From Allobosea sp. AAP35 (GTDB lineage: Bacteria; Pseudomonadota; Alphaproteobacteria; Rhizobiales; Beijerinckiaceae), in contig NZ_LJHQ01000003.1 of NCBI RefSeq assembly GCF_001295925.1, forward strand, positions 124,001-188,000: DNA of 64,000 nucleotides, read 5' to 3'. The position numbers and the translations under genes are program-made. This document shows, piece after piece, positions 52,047 to 61,717 of the stretch. Within the stretch, counting starts at the first letter, position 1. The number at the start of each line of letters is the position of its first letter. Below the pieces are notes generated by a model, which saw nothing but the letters and a program-made list of their open reading frames with translations, had not been told where the DNA came from and ran no database searches.

Positions 52047-54437
52047 ATGGCTGGGGCGGGACGTTGGCTTTGGGGGCTGGTGCCGTTGGTGCTGCTCTGG
52101 GGCGTCGCCAACCTGTTGCTGGACGAGACGATCGAGCGCGATGTCGGTCGTCGCGCCGTCGAGGCCGCGTCGTCAGTCGCCGGCGAGGCGCCCGGTGCGC
52201 GCCCCGTGACCGCCTTGGTCGATGGCCGGGACGTCACGATCAGCGGCGAGGCGCTGTCGGCAGATGGTGCAGCCCGGGCGATCGCGCGGTTGCGGGCCGA
52301 ACCCGGCGTCCGGCGCGCGCTCGGCGGGCTGTCGCAGGTCGTTGCGCAAAAACCCTATAGCTGGTCGGCCACGCGCCAGGGCGAGGTGGTGACGCTCAAC
52401 GGCTTCGTGCCCGATGAGGACACCGCTCGCGCCGCCGTCGCGGCGGCAAGCGCCGCCCTGCCGGGGCTCAGGATCGAGGACCGTCAGAGCCTGGCCTTCG
52501 GTGCGCCAGAGGGTTTTCAGGGCAAGCTGTCTGCCGTGATCGCGCAGCTGCCGAAACTCGCCAGCGGCAAGGTCGCCCTCGACGATCAGCGTCTTTGCAT
52601 AGAGGGCAGGGCGCAGACGCCGGAGCAATACCTTGCGCTGCAGGCAGCAGCGAACTCATTGGCGGCCGATGGCTTTCAGGCGGTGCCCTGTGCGCTCGAG
52701 CCGCCGGTTGTCTTGCCCTATCGCTGGAGCCTCGAACGCCTCGCCGATGACAGGCTGCGTTTGGAAGGCTTTTATCCTTCGGACGATGTCCGCCAGCAGA
52801 TCCTTACGCTTCTCGGCCGCGCCTTCCCCAACGCCGGCGGCATCGACGATGGCTTGAAGCCCGCCGCCGGCGAACCGCCCGCCTTTCTGGTGAGGGTCAC
52901 CCGCGCCGTGGCCGATCTCGCCCGGCTGAGGCAGGGCAAAGCCGAATTGACGGGCGATGTCTACGCGCTTTCCGGTGACGGGCCTGAAACGTTCGAGGCG
53001 TGCCAGGCGCTGCGGCTGCAGATCGCGCAGGGCGACGGCCCTGATTCCGTCGCGCAGGCCTCGATCGCCTGCCCGCCCGAGCCTCCGCCGATTGAGACCC
53101 TGATGCCGCCGCTGCCGGACATCCCGGCGCCGGTTTTCTTGCCGTCGGACACACCACCGCCGCCGCCGGTGGCGCCATCCGTTCCTGTCGAAAGCCTGAT
53201 GCCGCCGCTTCCAGAGATTCCGGCGCCGGTGTTCCTGCCATCCGAGCTTCCGCCTGCTGCGACGCCGCCTGTTCAGGCAAGCGTTCCGCCGCCGGCCCCG
53301 CGACCCGCGGTCGCGCTCATCTGGTCCGCAACGATCGGTGAGGAGGGTGTGTCTCTCCAGGGGATGGTACCGAGCGAGCTAGCGCGACAAGCCATTGTCG
53401 CTAAGGCACGTGCAGCCGCGCCGTCTGCGACGGTGTCAGACCGCCTGGCACTCGAGCCGAATCTGCGTGACGCCCCCGATTATGGGCCCGCGACCGCGTT
53501 CGCGCTGGATCTGCTTGGCACCTTGAAGCAGGGTTCGGTCTCGCTCGCCGGTGACGCGCTGGGCGTTAGGGGCGAAGTTGCCGATGGCGCAGCCTGGTTA
53601 CGGCTCGATGCGGCGCTGCGCCGGCAGCCCCTGCCGGCAGGGCTGAGCCTTGCGGGGGAGGGCGCTGCCGCCGTCGCGGTGCGTCCCTATGCGCTGTCGA
53701 TTTCAGCCGATCGGACCGGACTGACCCTGTCGGGATATCTGCCCGACATCGCCGCCCGCAAAGCCGTTCAGGCCCTCGTCGCGGTCTCGGCGCTCAAGGG
53801 CAAACTCACCGACGAGACGCAGATTCTGCCGGGCGCCCCCAAGGGTTTCGGCACGGCGGCGGGCGTCGCTGTCGCCAACCTGCTGCGGCTCGATCTCGGA
53901 TCCGCGACGCTGGTCGATGATCGTGTCACGCTCCGGGGCCTGACCTGCCGCGACCTGATCCAGCGCGAGGTCGAGACCAGCGCCGGCAACGGCCTGCCGG
54001 TTGGCTTCCAGGCCGACACCGCCATTAGCCTGCGCCAGACCGGCTGCGTCGTCGATGCGCCCGCGACCTGTCAGAACGATCTCGACGCCCTGACGAAGCG
54101 CAACACGGTGTTGTTCGCGCAAGGGACGACGGTCGTGACGCTCGATCCGCAGACCGAGCGCGTGATCGGGGAGGCTGTGGCGATCCTGCAGCAATGCCCG
54201 GGCGCCCGGATCACGATCGAGGGTCACGCGAACAGCGACGGACAGGGCCGGCGCTTCAACAATCTCGACTTGTCCGCCCGCCGGGCGCTGCGGGTGCGCA
54301 ATGAACTGGTGCGGCGCGGTGTCGATCCCGAGAGGCTCGAGACACGCGGCTTCGGCACGGAGCGTCCTTTGGTGCCGCATGGCGCGCCCGATGCCAGACC
54401 GATGAACCGGCGCGTCCAGTTCACCGTCGCGAAATAG
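52047..54437 (+). CDS. large OmpA-family protein with BON-like repeats
   Basis: A 796-residue envelope protein. One N-terminal helix (GLVPLVLLWGVANLLL) acts as an anchor. Several BON-like modules follow (for example VTALVDGRDVTISGEALSAD and GEVVTLNGFVPDEDTARAAV), with similar modules near residues 235 and 560. A Pro-rich linker around residue 350-415 contains a duplicated unit (LMPPLPDIPAPVFLPSD and LMPPLPEIPAPVFLPSE). The C-terminal OmpA domain (~690-796) has ITIEGHANSDGQGRRFNNLD, LSARRALRVRNELVRRGV and MNRRVQFTV, which bind peptidoglycan. It may bridge inner membrane and wall. The ATG at 52047 has GGGGGAGA. The next gene follows 9 bases later. Confidence 0.88.
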   Translation: MAGAGRWLWGLVPLVLLWGVANLLLDETIERDVGRRAVEAASSVAGEAPGARPVTALVDGRDVTISGEALSADGAARAIARLRAEPGVRRALGGLSQVVAQKPYSWSATRQGEVVTLNGFVPDEDTARAAVAAASAALPGLRIEDRQSLAFGAPEGFQGKLSAVIAQLPKLASGKVALDDQRLCIEGRAQTPEQYLALQAAANSLAADGFQAVPCALEPPVVLPYRWSLERLADDRLRLEGFYPSDDVRQQILTLLGRAFPNAGGIDDGLKPAAGEPPAFLVRVTRAVADLARLRQGKAELTGDVYALSGDGPETFEACQALRLQIAQGDGPDSVAQASIACPPEPPPIETLMPPLPDIPAPVFLPSDTPPPPPVAPSVPVESLMPPLPEIPAPVFLPSELPPAATPPVQASVPPPAPRPAVALIWSATIGEEGVSLQGMVPSELARQAIVAKARAAAPSATVSDRLALEPNLRDAPDYGPATAFALDLLGTLKQGSVSLAGDALGVRGEVADGAAWLRLDAALRRQPLPAGLSLAGEGAAAVAVRPYALSISADRTGLTLSGYLPDIAARKAVQALVAVSALKGKLTDETQILPGAPKGFGTAAGVAVANLLRLDLGSATLVDDRVTLRGLTCRDLIQREVETSAGNGLPVGFQADTAISLRQTGCVVDAPATCQNDLDALTKRNTVLFAQGTTVVTLDPQTERVIGEAVAILQQCPGARITIEGHANSDGQGRRFNNLDLSARRALRVRNELVRRGVDPERLETRGFGTERPLVPHGAPDARPMNRRVQFTVAK

Positions 54438-54446
54438 GGGGCGACC

Positions 54447-54743
54447 ATGCTGTATCTGGCCGGCCAGTTCGTCTGGTTCCTCGCCGCCGCCTTCATGATC
54501 GGCCTCGTCATGGGCTGGATCAGCCATGACGGCGGCAGGCTTCGCGTCGGCGGCGCCGTCGCGGGCTGGTTTGCCGTGCTCTGGGGGATCGGCGCCGCGC
54601 TGACATGGCTGCAGTTGCTCAATGGCGAGCCGGCGATTTGGGTCGAGACGGCCCTGCTGTTCACCGGCGTCTATGCCGGCGGCTGTGTCGTGGCCAGCCT
54701 GCTGCGCGGCACCCGGGCGACGGACGATCCCCCGGCCGCCTGA
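54447..54743 (+). CDS. small inner-membrane protein paired with the OmpA-like gene
   Basis: A 98-residue protein with three hydrophobic helices (~5-24, 34-54, 66-86) and a short charged tail. It begins 9 bases after the BON/OmpA gene, so the two are surely co-transcribed and may interact in the membrane. Start MLYLAGQFVWFLAAAF; the SD is GGGGGCGACC. Family unknown. Confidence 0.75.
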   Translation: MLYLAGQFVWFLAAAFMIGLVMGWISHDGGRLRVGGAVAGWFAVLWGIGAALTWLQLLNGEPAIWVETALLFTGVYAGGCVVASLLRGTRATDDPPAA

Positions 54744-54764
54744 CCGCGCCCCGGCACACCTGGC

Positions 54765-55670
54765 TCAGGCCGCCCTGCGTTCGGCGCGGGTGATCAAGCG
54801 GCCGATCCGGCGCACCATGTCCTTGGATCCAAGCATTGGGGCATGGCCCTGGCCTGGCGCCGTGAAGGTTTCGCAATCGGGATGGCGCTCGCCCATCTCG
54901 GTGAGGGTTTTCTCGCCCAGCAGGTCGGAATTCGCGCCCCGGATCGCCAGCATCGGCACTTCGTTGAGCCCGTCGAAATAGGGCCACAGCACCGGCAGCG
55001 GAGCCTCGAGATCAAGTTCCTCCAGGACCTTCATCAAGTTCGCGTCGTAATCGGGCTTCAGCGTGCCGTCGCGGTCCGTCCAGGTCCGGCGCGCCATCAG
55101 TTCCCATTCGGCATCGCCGAACAGCGGGAACTGCTGGTCCGAGAGGCGCTTCAGAATCTCGGCGCCTTCCGTGAAGCTGCGCGGCAGGGGCAGCTTGCCG
55201 ACATAGTTGCGGATGCGCAGAAGGCCGCGCGCATCGATAATCGGCCCCATGTCGTTCAGCACGACACCCTTGATCATGGCCGGACGGGCGGCGCCCAGCG
55301 CCATGGTCAGAAGGCTGCCCCGCGAGGTGCCCACGAACACCGCCGCTTCGATGCCGGCAGCGACCATCACCTGCATCAGATCGTCGAGCTCGACGCGGAT
55401 GTCGTAGTTCTTCCAATCCTTGTCATAGGCCGAGAGACCCCGCCCGCGATAATCCAGCGCCAGCACGCGACGGGGTTTGGCCTCGTCCCGCGACAGCGCC
55501 AGCGCGAGTTCGTGGAAGTCCGCACCCGTGCGCGCGAAACCCGGCAGGCAAACGACAGGCAAGGCATTCGAGGCCAGCGGCCCATAATCGCGCGCATGCA
55601 GCCGCAGGCCGTCTCGCGCGCTGGTGTAGAACGAGGTGAAGCCGGTGTCGGGCGTCGTCGCAGTCAACAC
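54765..55670 (-). CDS. alpha/beta hydrolase
   Basis: A 301-residue enzyme of the alpha/beta fold. The nucleophile elbow is GTSRGS (AVFVGTSRGSLLTMALG), the oxyanion region is PVVCLPGFARTGADF, the acid is likely in AIRGANSDLLG and the base His in APGQGHAPML. The cap segment reads DMGPIIDARGLLRIRNYVGK. Substrate unknown; ester or epoxide hydrolysis is possible. Convergent with the upstream pair. Confidence 0.9.
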   Translation of the reverse strand: MLTATTPDTGFTSFYTSARDGLRLHARDYGPLASNALPVVCLPGFARTGADFHELALALSRDEAKPRRVLALDYRGRGLSAYDKDWKNYDIRVELDDLMQVMVAAGIEAAVFVGTSRGSLLTMALGAARPAMIKGVVLNDMGPIIDARGLLRIRNYVGKLPLPRSFTEGAEILKRLSDQQFPLFGDAEWELMARRTWTDRDGTLKPDYDANLMKVLEELDLEAPLPVLWPYFDGLNEVPMLAIRGANSDLLGEKTLTEMGERHPDCETFTAPGQGHAPMLGSKDMVRRIGRLITRAERRAA

Positions 55671-55721
55671 TCAACCCTCATCCCGAGAGCCCCCTGGGGG
55701 GCTTCGACCGCTATCACCATT

Positions 55722-55841
55722 GCGCCGTCATTCCGGACAAGCCGCGACGCTCCGGAATCCATCGTCGAACTCGGCTTTGCCAGAAGGGCGCGCTCCGATG
55801 GATTGCGGGTCTTCGCTTCGCTGCGCCCAAAATGACGACAT
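55722..55841. repeat. dispersed intergenic palindrome, copy 4
   Basis: Begins GCGCCGTCATTCCGGACAAG and ends CCCAAAATGACGAC; the inner GGAATCCATCGTCG and CCGATGGATTGCGG pair. It is more decayed than the other three copies. It lies between the hydrolase and the transglycosylase. Confidence 0.72.
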
Positions 55842-55863
55842 CGAATGAACTCCACCCGCAACA

Positions 55864-57939
55864 CTAATCCCGCCGCCCGCCGCGCTTCAAGTCGTGGTCG
55901 ATCAGATAGGCGGTGCGCTGGTTCAGCCGCTGGCGGTAGACCTGCAGGTTTTCCATCACCCGCTGCACATAGTTGCGCGTCTCGTAGAACGGGATGCGCT
56001 CGACCCAGTCGACGGCGTCGACATCCGCGTGGCGCGGGTCGCCATAGGCCGCGATCCATTTGCGGACATTTCCTGATCCGGCGTTGTAGGCGGCAAATGT
56101 CAGGATATACGAGCCGCGCCATTCCTTCAGCAGATCGTTGAGATGGGCAGCGCCCATCTGCGCCGAATAGAGCGCGTCGCGTCCCAGTCTGGGCCAGTCG
56201 AAGGGGAGGTTGGCGCGCCGCGCCGTCTCGCGCGCGGTCGCCGGCATCATCTGCATCAGCCCGCGCGCACCGGCATGCGAGATCGCGGTCGGGTCGAAGG
56301 CGCTCTCCTGGCGGGCGATCGCATGGACGATGGCGCGCTCCATCGGGTCCCCCAGCACCGGAAATTCCGGCACGCCCGAAATCGGAAACGCGGCTGTGTC
56401 GAGCGGAAAGCCGCGCTGCAGCGCGCTTTTGCCCAGAGCCAACAGCGCGCGCGTGTCGCCCTCGCGCTGGACGATGGCCGCCAGCGCCTCCAGGGCCGGC
56501 GTGGCATGCAGATGCTGGGCAAGGTCCGTCAGCAGCCTCACCGCGAGATCGCGCTCGCCAATGCGGTAGAGCAGCCCCACGCCGCGATGGCTGGGTAGAT
56601 GCTGGAGCGAACCGGCGGCTGAGCGCCGCAGCGGCAGATCGGGCAGGCCAAGCCGGGCGCGCGCCAGCTGGCCATAATAGGCGATCGGGTGCTGCGCCGC
56701 GCGCTCGAAGGCGGCTCGCGCATCCTGCGCCTGGCCGATCGCCTCATGAGCGCGCCCCTGCCAATAGGCGGCGCGCGCCACCGAGATCGGTGTCTCGGCA
56801 TGCCGGCTGGCTTCCTTGAAATGCTCGAGCGCGATGCCGGGCTGATCGCGAAAGCGCAGCGCGATGAAGCCGGCATGCCATTCGGCGTCGATACGCTCGG
56901 CGGCATCCTCGGCGCCATGCCCGGCCGCGACGGCATAGGCCCGGGCGGCATCGTTGTCGTCCAGCAGTTCGCGCGCGATCAGCCGCCGCTCGATCCACCA
57001 GCCATCGCCGTCGCCGAGCAGGGCCGGATTGCGCGGGATCTCCGCCAGCGCCTGAGCGGCCTCCACGGGCCTGTTTTCGCGCCGCAGCTGCTGCGCCTGC
57101 AGGAAGGAAAACGAGATGTCGCTCTTCACCGAAGCCGGCACCGCAGAAATCAGCGAGGGCGCGATCGGCCGCTTGGCCCGGCCGCTGGCAAGCCGCGCCC
57201 GCGCCAGCACGACATAATCGGCCGAGACGCGGGCCGCATTGCGAAGCGCGGCCGTGGCATTGCCTGCAAAAATATAGCGTTCGGCGCGCAGCCGATGGTC
57301 CGCAGCCGATAGTGCCTCGCCGAAGGCATCGAGCGCGATCTTCTCCAGCGGCACGCCAAGATGGTCCTGTACCCAGCTTTGCCGAGCCAGCGCGTGCGAC
57401 GCCTCGGTCTGGCCCTCGGCCTTCAGCGCCAGCGCCAGCGCAATGCGGCCCGCCGGGCTGACCGGTTGCCGGCCGTCGAAAAAGGCGCGGATGGTGGCCG
57501 GGCTTTTCTTCTCGGCGATCAGCATCTCCTCGGCCCGGCGGCGAAACACCGACGTTGCCAGGCCATTGGGGTGGTCCTTGAGAAAGGCGTCGATCCGCGC
57601 GAACGGAATCAGGCTCGCGCCTGCGCGGATCGCGACCCATTCCAGCACAATGCGGGTCGCCCGGTCGGCGATCGTGGCGGCGATGGCGTCGCCCTCGCGC
57701 AGCTGCCCGCGCCGATAGGCCAGCACCGCACTCTTGACGGCGTCGTCGTCGATATCCTGCGGGCGCTGATCGGCGCCGGCATCGGGTGGCAGCGAACCCG
57801 TTGTGCCGACATCGATGATGCCGATCTCGTCGAGCTGCCCGGGGTTTCCGGCATCATCGGCCGCGATCGCTGGCACGGCGGCCAGAATCGGCAGCAACAG
57901 AAGGCAGATCATCCGCAAACGGATGGCAGGCGAGGCCAT
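55864..57939 (-). CDS. slt: soluble lytic transglycosylase (Slt family)
   Basis: A 691-residue periplasmic murein hydrolase. Signal peptide MASPAIRLRMICLLLLPILA to AIA. The long helical superhelix (~60-500) gives the ring shape of Slt70. The C-terminal lysozyme-like domain carries the catalytic Glu in QESAFDPTAISHAGARGLMQ, then MMPATARETA and AAYNAGSGNVRKWIAAYGD. The ATG at 57939 has GGAG six bases before; a GTG 12 bases further up is less likely. It recycles or remodels peptidoglycan. Confidence 0.92.
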   Translation of the reverse strand: MASPAIRLRMICLLLLPILAAVPAIAADDAGNPGQLDEIGIIDVGTTGSLPPDAGADQRPQDIDDDAVKSAVLAYRRGQLREGDAIAATIADRATRIVLEWVAIRAGASLIPFARIDAFLKDHPNGLATSVFRRRAEEMLIAEKKSPATIRAFFDGRQPVSPAGRIALALALKAEGQTEASHALARQSWVQDHLGVPLEKIALDAFGEALSAADHRLRAERYIFAGNATAALRNAARVSADYVVLARARLASGRAKRPIAPSLISAVPASVKSDISFSFLQAQQLRRENRPVEAAQALAEIPRNPALLGDGDGWWIERRLIARELLDDNDAARAYAVAAGHGAEDAAERIDAEWHAGFIALRFRDQPGIALEHFKEASRHAETPISVARAAYWQGRAHEAIGQAQDARAAFERAAQHPIAYYGQLARARLGLPDLPLRRSAAGSLQHLPSHRGVGLLYRIGERDLAVRLLTDLAQHLHATPALEALAAIVQREGDTRALLALGKSALQRGFPLDTAAFPISGVPEFPVLGDPMERAIVHAIARQESAFDPTAISHAGARGLMQMMPATARETARRANLPFDWPRLGRDALYSAQMGAAHLNDLLKEWRGSYILTFAAYNAGSGNVRKWIAAYGDPRHADVDAVDWVERIPFYETRNYVQRVMENLQVYRQRLNQRTAYLIDHDLKRGGRRD

Positions 57940-58108
57940 GGCAGGCTCCACGGTCGGACGCGTAGCCTGTGATGCTCGCGGAAGCGGGTTTATGAAGTCT
58001 TAACCATGCGCCGCCGCCTTTTTATGGCGAGCCGGCTTTGCGGGCCGCGGGGGACGGTTTATGTGTGTCGCCCTCTCGCCGCTCGCTTCACGCCAGGACG
58101 CCGCCGTC

Positions 58109-59002
58109 ATGACCAAGCATTCCGCCTTCACCGGTTCGCTACCCGCGCTGGTGACGCCGTTCAAGGACGGCCTGATCGACGAGGATGCGCTGCGCGCGCT
58201 CGTCGCCTGGCAGATCGAGAGCGGCTCTTCGGGTCTCGTGCCGGTCGGCACCACCGGCGAGAGCCCGACGCTCTCCCATGACGAGCACAAGCGCGTCGTC
58301 GAGATCGTGATCGCTGAAGCCGGGGGGCGGGTGCCCGTCATCGCCGGCGCCGGCTCCAACAACACCACCGAGGCGATCGATCTCGCTGTTCATGCCGAGA
58401 AGGCCGGCGCCCAGGCGGTTCTGGTGGTCACGCCCTATTACAACAAGCCGACCCAGGAAGGCATGTATCAGCACTTCAAGGCGGTGAACGATGCGATCGG
58501 CATCCCGATCATCATCTACAACATCCCGCCGCGCTCGGTCGTGGACATGTCGGTCGAGACGATGGCGCGGCTCTACGAGCTGAAGAACATTGCAGGCGTC
58601 AAGGACGCGACCGCCAATCTCGCCCGCGTCTCGCAGCAGCGCCACGCCATGGGTCCGGATTTCATCCAGCTCTCGGGCGAGGACATGACCGCGCTGGCCT
58701 ATATGGCGGCCGGCGGCCATGGCTGCATCTCGGTCGTCGCCAATGTCGCGCCGCAATTGTGCGCGCAGCTGATGGCCGCCGTGCTGAAGGGCGACTATGC
58801 CGGTGCCCTCAAGGTCCAGGACCGTCTCGTGCCGCTGCATGACGCGATCTTCAAGGAACCCGGCCTCGCCGGCGCCAAGCATGGTCTGGCCCTGCTCGGC
58901 CGCATCGAGGAGGAGGTCCGCCTGCCGCTGTTGCCGGTCACCGCGCCGACGGGCAAGGTCATTCGCGAGGCGATGGTGTTCGCCGGCCTGCTGAATGCCT
59001 AG
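58109..59002 (+). CDS. dapA: 4-hydroxy-tetrahydrodipicolinate synthase
   Basis: A 297-residue TIM-barrel aldolase condensing pyruvate with aspartate semialdehyde for Lys/DAP synthesis. Seen are [14 protein letters not shown], the Tyr motif [33 protein letters not shown] and the Schiff-base Lys in [12 protein letters not shown]. Length is normal. Start ATG at 58109 chosen by similarity; the SD CAGGA is 10 bases away. It begins the dapA-paiB-smpB run on the plus strand. Confidence 0.96.
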   Translation: MTKHSAFTGSLPALVTPFKDGLIDEDALRALVAWQIESGSSGLVPVGTTGESPTLSHDEHKRVVEIVIAEAGGRVPVIAGAGSNNTTEAIDLAVHAEKAGAQAVLVVTPYYNKPTQEGMYQHFKAVNDAIGIPIIIYNIPPRSVVDMSVETMARLYELKNIAGVKDATANLARVSQQRHAMGPDFIQLSGEDMTALAYMAAGGHGCISVVANVAPQLCAQLMAAVLKGDYAGALKVQDRLVPLHDAIFKEPGLAGAKHGLALLGRIEEEVRLPLLPVTAPTGKVIREAMVFAGLLNA

Positions 59003-59056
59003 ATAGGGAATGTCGCGTCAGTCCGGTTGCCCCGGCCGACGCCAGGGAACCAGACG

Positions 59057-59704
59057 ATGTACGAGCCCAGCCACTTCAAGGTCGAGGATCGCGACGCGCT
59101 TTTCGACGTCATGCGCGCCCATCCGCTGGCGACGCTGGTGACGATGGGCGAGGGCGGTCTGATCGCCAATCCGGTGCCCTTCGTCCTGCATGCCGATGAG
59201 GGCGAGCAGGGCGTGCTGCGTGCCCATCTCGCGCGGCCCAACCCGCAATGGAAGGCGATCGCCGCGGGAGCCGAGACGCTGGTGATCTTCACCGGCACCG
59301 AGCGCTATGTCACGCCGGCTTGGTATGCCTCCAAGCAGGAGCATGGCAAGGTCGTGCCGACCTGGAATTACGTCACGGTGCAGGCGCGCGGCCCTGCCCG
59401 CGCGATCGAGGACGGGGTCTGGCTCCACACCCATCTGGAAGCGCTGACCGCGCAGCAGGAGCGGCCGCGCGCCGAGCCCTGGGCGGTGACGGATGCGCCC
59501 GCGCCCTTCATCAATGCGCTGTCGCGCGGCATCGTCGGCATCGAGATCGAGATCGCCGCGCTGGTCGGCAAGTTCAAGCTCAGCCAGAATCGGCCCGAGG
59601 CCGACAAGCACAGCGTTCTCGACGGTCTGAGCGCCGATCCTGAATCGGAATCCCAAGTGATGGCGCAGCTCGTCAGGACGCATGCGCTGGGCGGCACGGC
59701 ATGA
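59057..59704 (+). CDS. FMN-binding negative regulator (PaiB family)
   Basis: A 215-residue split-barrel flavin-binding protein. Conserved parts are MYEPSHF at the start, [57 protein letters not shown] and the C-terminal [20 protein letters not shown]. PaiB represses sporulation and protease genes in Bacillus; in proteobacteria its role is unclear. It overlaps smpB by 4 bases (ATGA). Confidence 0.92.
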   Translation: MYEPSHFKVEDRDALFDVMRAHPLATLVTMGEGGLIANPVPFVLHADEGEQGVLRAHLARPNPQWKAIAAGAETLVIFTGTERYVTPAWYASKQEHGKVVPTWNYVTVQARGPARAIEDGVWLHTHLEALTAQQERPRAEPWAVTDAPAPFINALSRGIVGIEIEIAALVGKFKLSQNRPEADKHSVLDGLSADPESESQVMAQLVRTHALGGTA

Positions 59705-60174
59705 GCAAGCTCGATCCGGAACGCTTCAGGCTCGCGGCAGACAACCGCAAGGCGCGCTATAATTACGAGATCATGGAGACGCTGGAGGCCGGCATCGCCT
59801 TGCAGGGCACCGAGATCAAGTCGTTGCGCAGCGGCCGGGCGACGATCGGCGAGAGCTATGCCGGGCCGATGGGCACCGAGCTCTTCCTGTTCAACGCCCA
59901 TATCCCGGAATATCTCGAGGCCAACCGCTTCAACCACAACGTCAAGCGCCCGCGAAAGCTCCTGCTTCACCGCAAGCAGATCAACAAGCTGATGGGCGCG
60001 ATCCAGCGCGACGGTTATACGGTGATCCCGCTCAAGGTCTATTTCAACGACAAGGGCCGGGCCAAGGTCGAACTCGGCCTCGGCCGCGGCAAGAAGCTGC
60101 ACGACAAGCGCGAAACCGAAAAGAACCGCGACTGGAACCGCGACAAGGCAAGGATTCTGAAGGGCGGTGCGTGA
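59701..60174 (+). CDS. smpB: SsrA-binding protein SmpB
   Basis: A 157-residue RNA-binding protein that loads tmRNA on stalled ribosomes. Core sequences: [56 protein letters not shown] and [19 protein letters not shown], with the basic tail [19 protein letters not shown]. The start lies inside the end of the PaiB-like gene. The tmRNA gene is not in the window. Confidence 0.97.
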   Translation: MSKLDPERFRLAADNRKARYNYEIMETLEAGIALQGTEIKSLRSGRATIGESYAGPMGTELFLFNAHIPEYLEANRFNHNVKRPRKLLLHRKQINKLMGAIQRDGYTVIPLKVYFNDKGRAKVELGLGRGKKLHDKRETEKNRDWNRDKARILKGGA

Positions 60175-60356
60175 GGCGCGATGCTTCGCTCTTGTACGAC
60201 GACGGCTCTCTAGCTAGCCGACAAATCACAATCAACGATACTCATCGTCGGCCCATGCTGAAATTGACGCCAGGCCCTGTAATACGTGCAAGCTATTGTT
60301 GACGCGATCTATACCGTTGTTTTAGCCTCCATCGGCCGATTTAACGGAAATCGCTG

Positions 60357-61703
60357 ATGGGCAACCCGGCGGCACGCGTGGGCGACAAGGTGGCGCACCC
60401 GCTGCCGGGGGTTCTGACGCCCGGTATTGGGTCGATGAACGTCCACATTGGATCGATACCGGCTTGGCGAGGCCTTCCTGCCCTCGCCGCAATGGCGCTC
60501 CAGGCGGCCAAGGCCGTGTCGGACGCGGTTATAACGACTGCCGAGACGGCCACCAAGGCCGCAGCGGGAACACCGGGCGCGCCCGCAGCGCTGGCGCTCG
60601 AGATCGCAGCCAAAAATCTGGCTTCCACGGCAATGGGCACGGTGATGAAGGCCCTCGGCGCCGCGTCGGCCGCGCTGGGGGGAATGCCTGACACGCATAT
60701 CTGCCTGACGCCCGTCCCTCCGCCCATTCCGCACGGCCCCGGCATGGTGATCGACGGCAGTCCTTCGGTGCTCATCAACGGGCTGCCGGCCTGTTCGGTG
60801 GGCGATAATGTGCTCGAGGCGCTAGGGCCGCTGGATCCCATCGTGATGGGACTGCCGACGGTGTTGATCGGCAAGCCCGCCGGCGTAGGCGGGATGGGGC
60901 TGGGCGCTCTGTTCGGCGCGCTCGCCGACATGATCAAGCAGGCGGTCGCCGCCGCTATCTCGCTGTTGGGCGATATCGTCACCTTCGTCAGAGAGGTAGT
61001 GGCGAGGGTCAAGGAGGCACTCAAGAGCCTCATCACCAAGGTCGCCGCCTCTGTCCTCGCTGCGATCCATAAAGGTCTCGACCTTCTTCGGTCGGCGTGG
61101 GACGCTGCCGTGAATCCCCCAGTCAAGACCGGACTGGGCGCCGACGTTGACAAACTCGCGGCCAAGTCGCCGACGCTGCAATCCAATCTGAAGAAGCTGC
61201 AGGATGAAGGTTGGACCATCAAATACGGCGAGCCAGGCAAGGGATCATTCTGCGACAAGCCTGGAAAGACAATCGTCATCGACCCCAACGATAAGGGCAA
61301 CACGGCGTCGATCACCAAGACGCTCGCGCATGAATCGGGCCACGCGCTATACACGGCCGATCCGTATGTTCCGCATACGGGTCTGACACGGGACGAGTAC
61401 GTCAGCCGTAATACAGAAAGCGGGCTGAAGGACGAAGGCGAGGCGACGTTGACGAACGCACAGGTGCGCACGGAGATCAACGACGCGGGTGGGCCGGATA
61501 TTGGAATTTCGGGAACGAATACGGACAAGTATCAGGCGATCGCCGACAAATATCCTGATCCCGCCGACCGCGATAAGGCGCGCAAGGAGATCGCCGACGT
61601 ATTCGCCGACGGCGAGCATCCCAGCACCGATCCGTCAAAGACCTATCGGGAATATTATGGCGAGACGTACAAGAAGTTTTATGATGAACATCCCCAGCCG
61701 TGA
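60357..61703 (+). CDS. PAAR-tip effector with HExxH metallopeptidase toxin domain
   Basis: A 448-residue polymorphic toxin. Residues 1-40 and 112-178 form a PAAR-like domain (NPAARVGDKVAHPLPGVL; PDTHICLTPVPPPIPHG; GSPSVLINGLPACSVGDNV; PLDPIVMGLPTVLIG). The two halves are separated by a ~70-residue Ala-rich helical insert. Another hydrophobic/helical region (182-250) follows, typical of effectors that cross a membrane. The C-terminal toxin (~260-448) carries HESGH at 325-329 with a downstream DEGEA (359-363) as a likely third metal ligand. No VgrG, Hcp or chaperone gene is adjacent, so delivery by a type VI system encoded elsewhere is inferred. The next gene is its probable immunity partner. 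Confidence 0.85.
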   Translation: MGNPAARVGDKVAHPLPGVLTPGIGSMNVHIGSIPAWRGLPALAAMALQAAKAVSDAVITTAETATKAAAGTPGAPAALALEIAAKNLASTAMGTVMKALGAASAALGGMPDTHICLTPVPPPIPHGPGMVIDGSPSVLINGLPACSVGDNVLEALGPLDPIVMGLPTVLIGKPAGVGGMGLGALFGALADMIKQAVAAAISLLGDIVTFVREVVARVKEALKSLITKVAASVLAAIHKGLDLLRSAWDAAVNPPVKTGLGADVDKLAAKSPTLQSNLKKLQDEGWTIKYGEPGKGSFCDKPGKTIVIDPNDKGNTASITKTLAHESGHALYTADPYVPHTGLTRDEYVSRNTESGLKDEGEATLTNAQVRTEINDAGGPDIGISGTNTDKYQAIADKYPDPADRDKARKEIADVFADGEHPSTDPSKTYREYYGETYKKFYDEHPQP

Positions 61704-61717
61704 CGGAAGGGCGATCC

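Noticed and set aside
60175-60356. tmRNA (ssrA) next to smpB
   Set aside because: The 182-base gap has no tRNA-like ends and no Ala-rich tag reading frame; it looks like the promoter of the PAAR gene.
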